Assembly (NCBI GenBank): GCA_020852175.1
Contig: JADZBH010000004.1
Coordinates: 1 to 64,000 of the forward strand
Source of the DNA: Bryobacterales bacterium
Lineage (GTDB): Bacteria; Acidobacteriota; Terriglobia; Bryobacterales; Bryobacteraceae
Length of the DNA stretch: 64,000 bases
Direction of reading: 5' to 3'
Part shown: piece by piece, positions 18,502 through 27,269 of the stretch
Numbering within the stretch: the first letter of the stretch is position 1
Layout of the letters: the number at the start of each line of letters is the position of its first letter
Position numbers and translations under genes: made by a program
Notes under the pieces: generated by a model
Databases searched by the model: none
Told to the model about the DNA's origin: nothing
What the model saw: the letters and a program-made list of their open reading frames with translations, nothing else

Positions 18502-21500
18502 GTGAAAAATAGGACACTGGCTGCACTGTTCATCGCACTGCTGCTCGCCTGTGGCGCGATGTATGCGCAGGGCGAGGGCCCACAGGTGCACGCCAACAAG
18601 GACGACTGGGAGGAGATCAACTTCGAAACGAATTCGGCCAAGATCTCCGATGGATTCCCTACCATGCTACGTATGGCCGAACTATTGAAAGGCAATCCAG
18701 GCTGGCGGTTGAAGGTCGAAGGGCATACCGATTCGCTCGGTTCGCACCCGTTCAACGACAAGCTCGCCATGAACCGCGCCAAAGCGGTGAAAGCATTCCT
18801 GGAAAAATACGGGGCCAACCCGAATCAAACCACCGCCGCCGCGCAGGGCAAACGAGTCCCCAAGGTGGCCAACGACACCAAGGAAGGGCGTTTCGTTAAC
18901 CGCCGCGTCCAGATGACCCTTACCGACGATAAGGGCAACGTGGTGAAGGCCAACGCTGGCGCCGGCGACACGGTGTCGGCCATGGAAAAGCACGCCAAGC
19001 AAAGCGAGGAGTGCTGCAATCTGATTTTGAAGCGGCTCGACAAGCTGGAGGAGATTCTGGCCGAGTTGCGGCAGTTGAAAGACGACCATCGTAAGATTCT
19101 CGACGAACTAGCGGCCATGAAAAGGGGTGGTGCGGGAGCCGGTGCGGCCGCCGCTGCCGCTCCTGCCGCCGCTGCCGCGGCAGCCACGAGTCCGGCGCAG
19201 TTGACCCAGATGGCCGAGTCGGCCGCCAAGAAGGCCGTCGACGAAATGAAGGCCGGTTCGCCGAAGTTTTCGTTGCTGGGGTTGAACGTCGGGCCCGACG
19301 GTTCCGGCAATGCCACCATGACCGGCCGCGCGCGTTACTTCGCCCCGTTCGGCACCCGCTCCGCCATACAGGCCCAGGGCGAGTACATGTACTATCGCGA
19401 CCGCCGGGAAGGCCAGTTCGACCTTGGTCTCGTAAACCGCTGGAAGGACGTTCAACTGGGCGGTTTCGCCAGCTTCAAGAACGTCTGGATGAAGGGCATG
19501 GACAACACCGGTACGCTCGGCCAGGCCAGCTTCACGGCTGACTATCTGTTCGGCCAGGGCAAAGTCGGCCTGTTTGGCGTGAAGACCTTCCTGAACGACG
19601 CCGTCATCAAGACGGTGGCGCAGCGCAACCTAGTGACCGAAACCTATCTGCACGCCGTCGATCAACTCGGCGCGTCAGGCACGGTGGCGTTGGGCCGCAG
19701 TCCCAAGTCGCCGTGGGTGGAAGGTAACATTGGCTGGCTGAAGAGCGCCGGCGGCAACAAGAAGGCCGGCGGCACGGCCCGCTTCGTCTTCCCCGTGAAC
19801 CCCTACTTCGCCCTGTCGGCCGAAGGCGGCGTGAACGAAACGCTGATCGGAACCGAGAACAACGGCCGCGCCGTGTTCGGTATCCTCTTCGGCAATTACA
19901 TCCATCCGAAGGAATTCCAGGCCGCCGATCATCCGGTGCCGGTGGACATTCCGCGAGTCCGCTATGAAATGCTGACCCGCACGCGCCGCACGGGCAACGA
20001 CCCGCCGGTGCCTGTGACGAAGGATCTGTTGGGCGTGAAGGCTGGCTCGCTCCAGTTGGACGCCTCGGATTCCTACGATCCGGATGGCGACCCGATCACA
20101 TTCCTGTGGTCGCAGGTGGCCGGTCCGGCCGTGACGCTGACCGGAGCCAACACCTCGCGGCCCAGCTTCACGGCGACGGAAGGCCAGATGTACGGCTTCC
20201 GCGTCCTGCTGGCCGACGACAAGAATTCGCAGGCCATCGCCCGCGTCACCGTCACCACGCAGGAACCGGCTCGTGTCCGCATCCTGCGCTGGACGGCGAA
20301 CCCGTCACTGATTCAGCCCGGCGAAAGCTCGTCGCTGAACTACCTGGTGGAGAACGCCACCTCGGTGAGCATCTCCGGAGTCACGCAGTCGCTGAGCCCG
20401 CAGTCGGGCGTGGTCAGCGTGTCGCCCAGGCAGACCACCAGCTACACGCTGACGGCCAAGAACGCCACCAGCGAGGAGACGGCCGTGGTGGTGGTGGGCG
20501 TGGAACGCTCCCAGGCGCGCTTTGTAAGCTGCTCGGCGAGCCCGGCCACCATTCTGCCGGGTGAGGCCGCCACGCTGAACTGGAACAGCGAGAACGCGCG
20601 CAGCGTGGAAGTCGTGGGCGTTGGCACCTTCGCGCCCACCGGCTCGACCGTGGTGACGCCGCAGCAGTCCACGACCTATACGCTGATCGCCCGCGGCGAC
20701 GGCGGCGAAGGCACGTGCACGGCGACGGTGGCGGTGCAAACGGGCAACCGTCCCATCATCGCCTCGTTCAAGGCCGAACCGATGGAAATCGTGGAAGGCG
20801 AAAAGTCCACACTGAGCTGGGCCGTGCAGGGCGCCGACACGGTGGAAATCACCGGCATCTCCAGCCCGGCCCCCAGCGGCTCGGGCGACGTGATGCCCAA
20901 CACGACCACCACCTACACGCTGACGGCGACCAACAAGTTCGGCCAGTCCATCGCCAACACGACCGTCACCGTGATTCCGCGCGTGAAGGTGATCTCCTTC
21001 ACGGCGAATCCGTCCACCATCAACAAGCCCGGAACACCGGTGACTTTCGCCTGGACGACGGAAAACGCCGCGGAAGTCTTCATCACCGAGGGCATCGGTT
21101 CGCGCTCGCCCAACGGCTCGCTGACCAACGCGGGCCCGATGAAGACCACCACCTATCAACTGACGGCCATCGGCCGCGGCCGCAACAACACGGCGACGGC
21201 GATGGTGTCGGTGACGGTGGATACCGGCGGCAACAACGAAAACAAGCCGCCGACGGCGTTCGTGCCGATCTCCAGCTTCCTGACGCCCCTGCGGCAGATC
21301 GTGCTGAACGGATCGAGTTCGTTCGATCCCGACGGCGATCCGATCACCTACGAGTGGCGGAGCATCGACGGCAAGGCGACGATCCTGAGCCCGAATTCGG
21401 CCGTTACGCAGGCGATTCTCGATGGCACCAACACCTTCTACTTCACGTTTGAACTGAAGGTGACCGACTCGAAGGGCGCCTCCTCGGTGACCAACGTCAG

Positions 21501-21537
21501 GGTGACCCTGGTGCAGTTGGGCGGATCGAACCGCTAG
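18502..21537 (+). CDS. OmpA-family domain / coiled-coil / barrel-like segment / PKD and Ig-like repeat cell-envelope protein
   Basis: GTG start with GGAG site; signal KNRTLAALFIALLLACGAMYAQ; VEGHTDSLGSHPFNDKLAMNRAKAVKAFL and NRRVQMTL OmpA motifs; LDASDSYDPDGDPITFLWSQVAGP; TTTYTLTATN repeats. Confidence 0.85.
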   Translation: MKNRTLAALFIALLLACGAMYAQGEGPQVHANKDDWEEINFETNSAKISDGFPTMLRMAELLKGNPGWRLKVEGHTDSLGSHPFNDKLAMNRAKAVKAFLEKYGANPNQTTAAAQGKRVPKVANDTKEGRFVNRRVQMTLTDDKGNVVKANAGAGDTVSAMEKHAKQSEECCNLILKRLDKLEEILAELRQLKDDHRKILDELAAMKRGGAGAGAAAAAAPAAAAAAATSPAQLTQMAESAAKKAVDEMKAGSPKFSLLGLNVGPDGSGNATMTGRARYFAPFGTRSAIQAQGEYMYYRDRREGQFDLGLVNRWKDVQLGGFASFKNVWMKGMDNTGTLGQASFTADYLFGQGKVGLFGVKTFLNDAVIKTVAQRNLVTETYLHAVDQLGASGTVALGRSPKSPWVEGNIGWLKSAGGNKKAGGTARFVFPVNPYFALSAEGGVNETLIGTENNGRAVFGILFGNYIHPKEFQAADHPVPVDIPRVRYEMLTRTRRTGNDPPVPVTKDLLGVKAGSLQLDASDSYDPDGDPITFLWSQVAGPAVTLTGANTSRPSFTATEGQMYGFRVLLADDKNSQAIARVTVTTQEPARVRILRWTANPSLIQPGESSSLNYLVENATSVSISGVTQSLSPQSGVVSVSPRQTTSYTLTAKNATSEETAVVVVGVERSQARFVSCSASPATILPGEAATLNWNSENARSVEVVGVGTFAPTGSTVVTPQQSTTYTLIARGDGGEGTCTATVAVQTGNRPIIASFKAEPMEIVEGEKSTLSWAVQGADTVEITGISSPAPSGSGDVMPNTTTTYTLTATNKFGQSIANTTVTVIPRVKVISFTANPSTINKPGTPVTFAWTTENAAEVFITEGIGSRSPNGSLTNAGPMKTTTYQLTAIGRGRNNTATAMVSVTVDTGGNNENKPPTAFVPISSFLTPLRQIVLNGSSSFDPDGDPITYEWRSIDGKATILSPNSAVTQAILDGTNTFYFTFELKVTDSKGASSVTNVRVTLVQLGGSNR
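20266..21225 (+). repeat. Four tandem Ig-like repeats of about 80 codons within the OmpA-family gene
   Basis: Recurring pattern F.A.P..I.PGE...L.W..ENA..V.I.G......SG...V.P..TTTYTLTA; DNA echo accaccacctacacgctgacggc. Confidence 0.75.
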
Positions 21538-21561
21538 CAACTCACGACCATAAGGCAATCG

Positions 21562-21600
21562 CCGGGCCGGGTCCTACGGGATCCGGCCCGGTTTGTGTTT
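21562..21600 (+). terminator. Intrinsic terminator downstream of the OmpA-family gene
   Basis: CCGGGCCGGGTCC-TACG-GGATCCGGCCCGG stem (one G-T wobble) with UACG tetraloop, followed by TTTGTGTTT. Confidence 0.85.
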
Positions 21601-21634
21601 GGGGCGCGAGTGCCAGACCCTAGAATGGAGGGGC

Positions 21635-22285
21635 ATGGATTGGACCCTGTTCGGCGCGATGGTCACCGGCTTTCTGGCCATCATCAACCCCATCTCCTCG
21701 GCCCCGATCTTCGCCAATGTCACCGCGGGCACCTCGCCCGAGGTACGGAACCAGGTGGCCCGGCGCGCCGTGGCCATCGCCTTCGGCATCATCGTGCTCT
21801 TCACCGTGGCGGGCAACCTGATCTTCAGCCTGTTCGGCATCACCCTCACGGCGTTCCGCATGGTGGGCGGCGTGCTGGTCATGATCGTCGGCTTTGAAAT
21901 GGTGCATGGCCAGTACTCCAGCGTCCATGCGCCGTCGGACGAGGACCAGGAGGATAGCCGTGAATCGCAACTGAGCGTTGCCGTGTCGCCGCTCGGCACG
22001 CCGCTGGTCGCCGGCCCCGGCACCATCTCCACGGCCATGGGCTTCGCGGGCGACGGCAACCTGGTGCGCGTCGGCATGACACTGGCCGCGGCGGCCCTGA
22101 TTTGCGCCGTCACGCTGGCCTCGTTTCATTTCAGCGCGCGGCTGATGAGTTTTCTCGGTAAGAGCGGCATGAACGTGGTGAGCCGCCTGATGGGACTCAT
22201 CATCGCCGTGATCGGCATGCAGATGCTGTTGATGGGCGTGTATGCCGCCATCGCCGGCTACGCGGGCTACACGCACCCCCGCTGA
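21635..22285 (+). CDS. MarC-family integral membrane protein
   Basis: MDWTLFGAMVTGFLAIINPISSAPIFANVTAG; LVAGPGTISTAM. Confidence 0.9.
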   Translation: MDWTLFGAMVTGFLAIINPISSAPIFANVTAGTSPEVRNQVARRAVAIAFGIIVLFTVAGNLIFSLFGITLTAFRMVGGVLVMIVGFEMVHGQYSSVHAPSDEDQEDSRESQLSVAVSPLGTPLVAGPGTISTAMGFAGDGNLVRVGMTLAAAALICAVTLASFHFSARLMSFLGKSGMNVVSRLMGLIIAVIGMQMLLMGVYAAIAGYAGYTHPR

Positions 22286-22317
22286 CACCCAAGCGCCGCT
22301 CGTGTAAAGTGGCCCTC

Positions 22318-22767
22318 ATGCCCAATTCACCCGTTCATTTCGAGATTCCCGCCGACGACGTCAAGCGGGCCAAGAAGTTCTACGAGAGGGCGTTCGGATG
22401 GAAGATCTCCGACCCGTTGAAGATGAACTACTTCCTGGTGGCCACCCGGGAGGATGGCGAGCCAGGCATCAACGGAGGCCTGATGGCGCGCGTCGAGCCA
22501 GGCCAGCCGTTCATGAATTACCTGGGCGTGCCGTCGATCGACGGCGCGTTGAAAAAGGTGCTGAAGGCAGGCGGCCAGGTGGCCCTGCCGAAAACCGAGA
22601 TCGGCCACGGCATGGGCTGGATCGCCGCCTTCCAGGACACCGAGCGCAACCTGATCGGACTGCATCAGATGGCCGAGGCGCCCGCGCCCCCGAAGCGGGC
22701 CGCGAAGAAGGCTGTTAAGAAGGCGGCAAAGAAAGCCGCGAAAAAGACCGCGAGCAAGCGGAAATAG
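22318..22767 (+). CDS. VOC/glyoxalase-family protein with lysine/alanine-rich histone H1-like tail
   Basis: PVHFEIPADDVKRAKKFYERAFGWKI; tail APPKRAAKKAVKKAAKKAAKKTASKRK. Confidence 0.85.
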   Translation: MPNSPVHFEIPADDVKRAKKFYERAFGWKISDPLKMNYFLVATREDGEPGINGGLMARVEPGQPFMNYLGVPSIDGALKKVLKAGGQVALPKTEIGHGMGWIAAFQDTERNLIGLHQMAEAPAPPKRAAKKAVKKAAKKAAKKTASKRK

Positions 22768-22803
22768 CGCCCGGCTTCGAGAAGGCCCGCGGGCGGAGTC
22801 CGG

Positions 22804-24318
22804 CTACCGTTTCAGCGTTTCCAGCACTTCGCCCGTGGCCTGTTCCACCTTCGCGTGCAGGCTGTGGCCGTGCGCATCCATGGTGACAATCGCCATGAAG
22901 CCTTTCACGCGCAGGCGCCACATCGCCTCGGGAATGCCAAACTCGAACAGGTCCACGCCAAGCACCTTTTCCACCGTGCGCGCATAGAACTGCGCCGCGC
23001 CCCCGATGGCGTTCAAATACACGGCTCCATGCTGTTGCAGCGCGGCCAGCGTCTTCGGTCCCATGCCGCCCTTGCCGATCACCACGCGCACGCCGTACTC
23101 GCCAATCACGTGCGCCTGGTAAGGCTCCTCGCGGATCGATGTCGTCGGACCGCCCGCCTTCATCACCCACTCCTCGCCCTGCTTCAGCATCACCGGACCG
23201 CAGTGGTACAGCACGCTGCCGCGCAGGTCGGCGGGCGGAGCATTCTTCATCAGGTAGGCGTGCACCTGGTCGCGCCCGGTAAACATCTCACCGTTGATGA
23301 TCACCACGTCGCCCACTTTCAGCGCGCGAATCTGCTCCTCGCTGATGGGAGGCGTCAGAATCACCTCGCGCCCGGTGAGCGGGAAGCCTTCGCCCGCGGC
23401 CATGCAGTCCACCGCGCGATCGGGATCGCGGTACAGCCACTTCGTGATGGCTCCGGTGCGCGCGTCCAGCCGCACGCCCAGCCGGCGGAAAGCCCAGCAG
23501 TCGTAGGCGACGCTGACGAAGTAGCTCGCCGGCAGCCGGTTCGCCGCCGCGATCTTGCAGCCGATCAGCGAACTTTTGCCGCCGAAGCCCATCGGCCCCA
23601 CGCCCAGCCGGTTGGCCTCGTCCATGATTTCCGCTTCCAGTTTGGCCAGTACGGGATCGGGATTCGTGTCATCCAGCGTGCGGAACAACTGTTCCTTGGC
23701 CACGTAGTAGCCATGCGCGCGGTCGCTGCCGATGCACACGCCCAGCGCGCCCGGCGCGCAGCCCTGTCCCTGCGCCTGCCACACCGCGTGCAAAATGCAC
23801 TTGCGCACGCCTTCCAGGTCGCGGTCCGCCCGTCCCAGGTGGTCCAGTGTGCAAGGAACCGAATATTGAATGTTCTTGTTCTCGCAGCCGCCTCCCTTCA
23901 GGATGAGCTTCACCTCGATCTCATCCTCCTCCCACTGTTCAAAGTGAAACACCGGGGTTTCCGGTCCCAGATTGTCGCCCGAGTTTTTCCCCGTCAGCGA
24001 GTCCACCGAGTTCGGCCGCAACTTTCCCGTGCGCGTCGCCTCGACCACCGCTTCGCGGATGGCCTTCTTCAACTGAATCTGGTTCACTCCCACGGGCGTG
24101 TGGATCAGGAAGGTCGGCATGCCCGTGTCCTGGCAGATCGGCCCCTTGTCCTCGAACGCCATGTCGATGTTGGAGGCAATCACGTTGAGCGCCTGGGACG
24201 CCTGTGTTCCGGCGGGCTCCTCCCGCGTGGCGATGCCCATGGCGGCGCGCACGTCGGGCGGCAGGTTGGTCGATGTCTGGGTGATCAGTTCAAGAAGACT
24301 GCTGGCGAGAAATTGCAT
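22804..24318 (-). CDS. Fumarate hydratase, class I
   Basis: GPICQDTGMPTFLIHTPVG; GGGCENKNIQYSVP; GGPTTSIREEPYQAHVIGEYGVRVVIGKGGM. Confidence 0.95.
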   Translation of the reverse strand: MQFLASSLLELITQTSTNLPPDVRAAMGIATREEPAGTQASQALNVIASNIDMAFEDKGPICQDTGMPTFLIHTPVGVNQIQLKKAIREAVVEATRTGKLRPNSVDSLTGKNSGDNLGPETPVFHFEQWEEDEIEVKLILKGGGCENKNIQYSVPCTLDHLGRADRDLEGVRKCILHAVWQAQGQGCAPGALGVCIGSDRAHGYYVAKEQLFRTLDDTNPDPVLAKLEAEIMDEANRLGVGPMGFGGKSSLIGCKIAAANRLPASYFVSVAYDCWAFRRLGVRLDARTGAITKWLYRDPDRAVDCMAAGEGFPLTGREVILTPPISEEQIRALKVGDVVIINGEMFTGRDQVHAYLMKNAPPADLRGSVLYHCGPVMLKQGEEWVMKAGGPTTSIREEPYQAHVIGEYGVRVVIGKGGMGPKTLAALQQHGAVYLNAIGGAAQFYARTVEKVLGVDLFEFGIPEAMWRLRVKGFMAIVTMDAHGHSLHAKVEQATGEVLETLKR

Positions 24319-24333
24319 GGCAAGCTACCAGTT

Positions 24334-25350
24334 TCATGGTATCTTGATGCGCACCGTGGCGGTCAGTCCGGCTTTCACGGAGGCGTCCGGAGCATCGAAA
24401 TTCACCGTCACCCGGCCGTCCTTGATCTCCGCGACCTCCCCCTCGACAGACGTTAAAGGCAGTTCGGCCACCATCACAGCGGCCGGCATCGGCACATGCA
24501 GTTTCGCCAGCACCGGAGGTTCGGGCTCGATCACCACTTTCAATCGCAGCGGGTTGGCCGAGAGTTGGAACAGGTCCTCCATGCCCGCGTCCACGGGATC
24601 GCCGGCCTTCAAGCGCACCGCCAGTACAACGCCATCGACGGGCGAATGGATCTCAGCCGCCGACAGGTCGTTCTGCGCGGCTTCGAGCGCTTTCTCGCGC
24701 TCTTCGAGCGACTTTCGCGCCGCCTCGATGTCGGCGCCCAGGTTCTTCACCTTCTCCTCGGCCCGCCGCGCCAGTTCGCGCAACCCCTCGGCCTCGGCCC
24801 GGGCGTTTTCCGAATCCTTCTCCGCCTTTTCGAAGGTGAGCCTCGGCGTGGCCCCTTCGCGATACAGCAACTGCTGGCGCATGGCGATCTTGCTCGCGCG
24901 GTCATACTCGCCCTGCGCCCGCGACGCGTCGGCCCCGGCGCGCGAAGCCTCCAAACGCGCGGCCAGCAGCGTGCTTTCCAGATTCGTGACGCGGGATTGC
25001 ACCGCTTCCAACTGCTCCCTGGACACCGTCATCACGCCATCGAGCCCTTCGTTGCGGATGCGTCCCAGAAGCTGCCCTTCAAACACTTCCTGGCCCGGCT
25101 GCACCTCCACCGACTCCATCGTTCCTTCCACCGGAGCAGGCACCAGCAGCAGTTCGCGCGCGTTAATCAGTCCCGTGTAGTTCACATCGGAACCGGAACT
25201 CAACGCGGGCTCGGGCGGCGGCGCGGCGGTCTTCGGCTCCGGTTTCTTCGCCTCATGCCGGAACAGCGTCACGCCACTCACGCCCAGCGCCAGCACGGCC
25301 ACGCTGGCAATACCCAGGACCCATTTCCGGTTGCTGTGCAAGAAGAGCAA
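24334..25350 (-). CDS. HlyD/membrane-fusion family protein (start uncertain, TTG in track)
   Basis: N-terminal TM; APVEGTMESVEVQPGQEVFEGQLLGRI; long coiled coil; HSPVDGVVLAVRLKAGDPVDAG. Confidence 0.85.
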   Translation of the reverse strand: MLFLHSNRKWVLGIASVAVLALGVSGVTLFRHEAKKPEPKTAAPPPEPALSSGSDVNYTGLINARELLLVPAPVEGTMESVEVQPGQEVFEGQLLGRIRNEGLDGVMTVSREQLEAVQSRVTNLESTLLAARLEASRAGADASRAQGEYDRASKIAMRQQLLYREGATPRLTFEKAEKDSENARAEAEGLRELARRAEEKVKNLGADIEAARKSLEEREKALEAAQNDLSAAEIHSPVDGVVLAVRLKAGDPVDAGMEDLFQLSANPLRLKVVIEPEPPVLAKLHVPMPAAVMVAELPLTSVEGEVAEIKDGRVTVNFDAPDASVKAGLTATVRIKIP

Positions 25351-25426
25351 AGATCATCATACTCGGGACTGCCGCCCGCGCCACTTTTTCCGGGCGCGAC
25401 ATGCCGCCGGTGCTACTCTAACGGCC

Positions 25427-25990
25427 ATGAAGCCCCCCACGGCGCTCGCGATGGGCGCCCTGCTTCTCCGTCTCGGCAACACGACCTTCGGCGGCGGCGA
25501 TCCGGCCATGGCCGCCATGCAACGCGAACTGGTGGACCGGCTGAAGTGGCTCACCGCGGAGCAACACGGATTGGCCTTCGGCCTGGCCCGAGTCACTCCG
25601 GGCACCAACGTGCTGGCCTACTGTGCCGCCACCGGCTGGATGGTGGCCGGATGGTTTGGCTCGCTGCTCTCGGTCTCGGGCGTGGTGATCCCTTCGGCGC
25701 TGCTGGCCGTGTGGCTGTGCGGCGTCTACGACATTTACGGGGCGAACCCGTGGTTCCGCGCCGCTGTGGCCGGCGTTGTGGCGGGCGCCGTGGGCATGAT
25801 GGCTTCGAGCGGCGTCTCGCTGATCCGGGCGCGCGCCCGGGGGAGGTGGCTCCTGCCCGGCCTGCTGTTCGCGGCCGCCGTGATCGCCGCGATGCGGTTC
25901 AACCTGCTCTCCCCGCTCAAAATTCTCGCGGCGGCGGGACTCCTCGGCGCTCTCTTCGGCGACCGGCCCGGCAGCGAGGACCCGGCGTGA
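25427..25990 (+). CDS. CHR/chromate-transporter family protein, N-type half
   Basis: LRLGNTTFGGGDPAMAAMQRELVDRLKWLT; TPGTN motif; GTGA overlap with next gene. Confidence 0.75.
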   Translation: MKPPTALAMGALLLRLGNTTFGGGDPAMAAMQRELVDRLKWLTAEQHGLAFGLARVTPGTNVLAYCAATGWMVAGWFGSLLSVSGVVIPSALLAVWLCGVYDIYGANPWFRAAVAGVVAGAVGMMASSGVSLIRARARGRWLLPGLLFAAAVIAAMRFNLLSPLKILAAAGLLGALFGDRPGSEDPA

Positions 25991-26508
25991 CCCCCCTGCT
26001 CATCTATCTGCTGTTCCTCAAAGCGACACTCACTTCGTTCAGCGGAATGGGTTCGCTGCCCATCATCCGCCAGGAGTTCGTCGTCGAACGCCATCTGCTC
26101 ACCGACCGCCAACTGGCCACCGCGCTCGCCGTCGGCCGCGCGGGCCCTGGGCCGCATGGCCTCTACATGGTGGCGGCCGGATATTTCATCGCCGGCGTGC
26201 CTGGCGCCGCGGCGGGATGCGCCGCCCTGATGACGCCGGCCTTCCTGATTCTGCCCCTGCTGCTTCACCTGGGCCGCCATCGCGACCACCCGCGCGTGCG
26301 TGGCGCCATTCGCGGCGTCACGCTCGCCGCCGGAGCCCTGGTGGTGGCCGCCGCTCTGCCCATGGCGCGCGACGCCTGGACAGGTCCGCTTCCCGCCGCC
26401 ATCTCGCTCGCCAGTTTCGGCGCGCTGCTGTTCACGCGACTCGATACATTGTGGATCGTTCTCGGCAGCGCCCTGGCCGGACTGGCGGGAATGTTCCTGG
26501 CCGGCTAA
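25987..26508 (+). CDS. CHR/chromate-transporter family protein, C-type half
   Basis: FLKATLTSFSGMGSLPIIRQEFVVERHLLTDRQLATALAVGRAGPGPHGLYMVAAGY; GTG start at 25987 overlaps previous stop. Confidence 0.75.
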   Translation: MTPLLIYLLFLKATLTSFSGMGSLPIIRQEFVVERHLLTDRQLATALAVGRAGPGPHGLYMVAAGYFIAGVPGAAAGCAALMTPAFLILPLLLHLGRHRDHPRVRGAIRGVTLAAGALVVAAALPMARDAWTGPLPAAISLASFGALLFTRLDTLWIVLGSALAGLAGMFLAG

Positions 26509-27233
26509 CGGAACAGCAACACCGCGCTGGCCGCCGTCAGCGACAGCACCAGGAACTCGAACAACTCGGGCGAGACGCGCCGCAGCAGCCAGCGCCCTCC
26601 TAGCGCGCCGCAGAACACGGCCGGCGACAGCATCACATCCAGTGTCAACGACGGCCAACTGAACAGTCCATGCCAGGCGTAGATGGGTGTCTTCGCCAGG
26701 TTCACGACGAAGAAGAACCAGGCGCCCGTGGCCACGAACTCCTCCTTCGTCAGCTTCCGGCTCAACAGGTAGAGGCTCATCGCCGGTCCGGCCGCGTTGG
26801 CCACCGTCGTCGAAAATCCGGCCACGATCCCGTAGGGGGCTCCGCTGCCTGTCACGGCCAGCGCCTCAGGGTGCCTCTTGCGCCACAGGTAGACGCTCAG
26901 CATGGCCAGCACGATCACGCCGATCAGCGGACGAATCGTCCCCTCGGGCAGCGAAAGCGCCAGAGCGCCCAGCGCCATGCCCGCCAGCACCGATGGAATC
27001 AGCGAGAACAGACGGCCGGCCGCTGCATTGCGCCGGTAGTAGGACACCGCGAACAGGTCGGCAAAACACAGCAAGGGCAGCAGCCATCCAGCCGACTGCC
27101 GGGCATCGCCGGCCACCTGCACCATCATCGGCACCACGAGAATTCCTATTCCCGGAACGCCCGTCTTGGCCACGCCCACACAGAAAGCGCACACCGCAGC
27201 CAGAGCCCATTGCCACACTTGCAGTTCCGGCAT
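26505..27233 (-). CDS. TSUP (TauE/SafE) family permease
   Basis: GVAKTGVPGIGILVVPMM; multiple TM segments; GSGAPYGIVAGFSTTVANAAGP. Confidence 0.9.
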   Translation of the reverse strand: MPELQVWQWALAAVCAFCVGVAKTGVPGIGILVVPMMVQVAGDARQSAGWLLPLLCFADLFAVSYYRRNAAAGRLFSLIPSVLAGMALGALALSLPEGTIRPLIGVIVLAMLSVYLWRKRHPEALAVTGSGAPYGIVAGFSTTVANAAGPAMSLYLLSRKLTKEEFVATGAWFFFVVNLAKTPIYAWHGLFSWPSLTLDVMLSPAVFCGALGGRWLLRRVSPELFEFLVLSLTAASAVLLFR

Positions 27234-27269
27234 GGTTCCGGTAGTCCTTTCGCCTGTCCGGCGGGGCGC

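Noticed and set aside
24496-25986. 5' part of the 670-aa plus-strand ORF 24496-26508
   Set aside because: Antisense to the HlyD gene and out of frame over the first CHR half; only the segment from GTG 25987 is a plausible gene.
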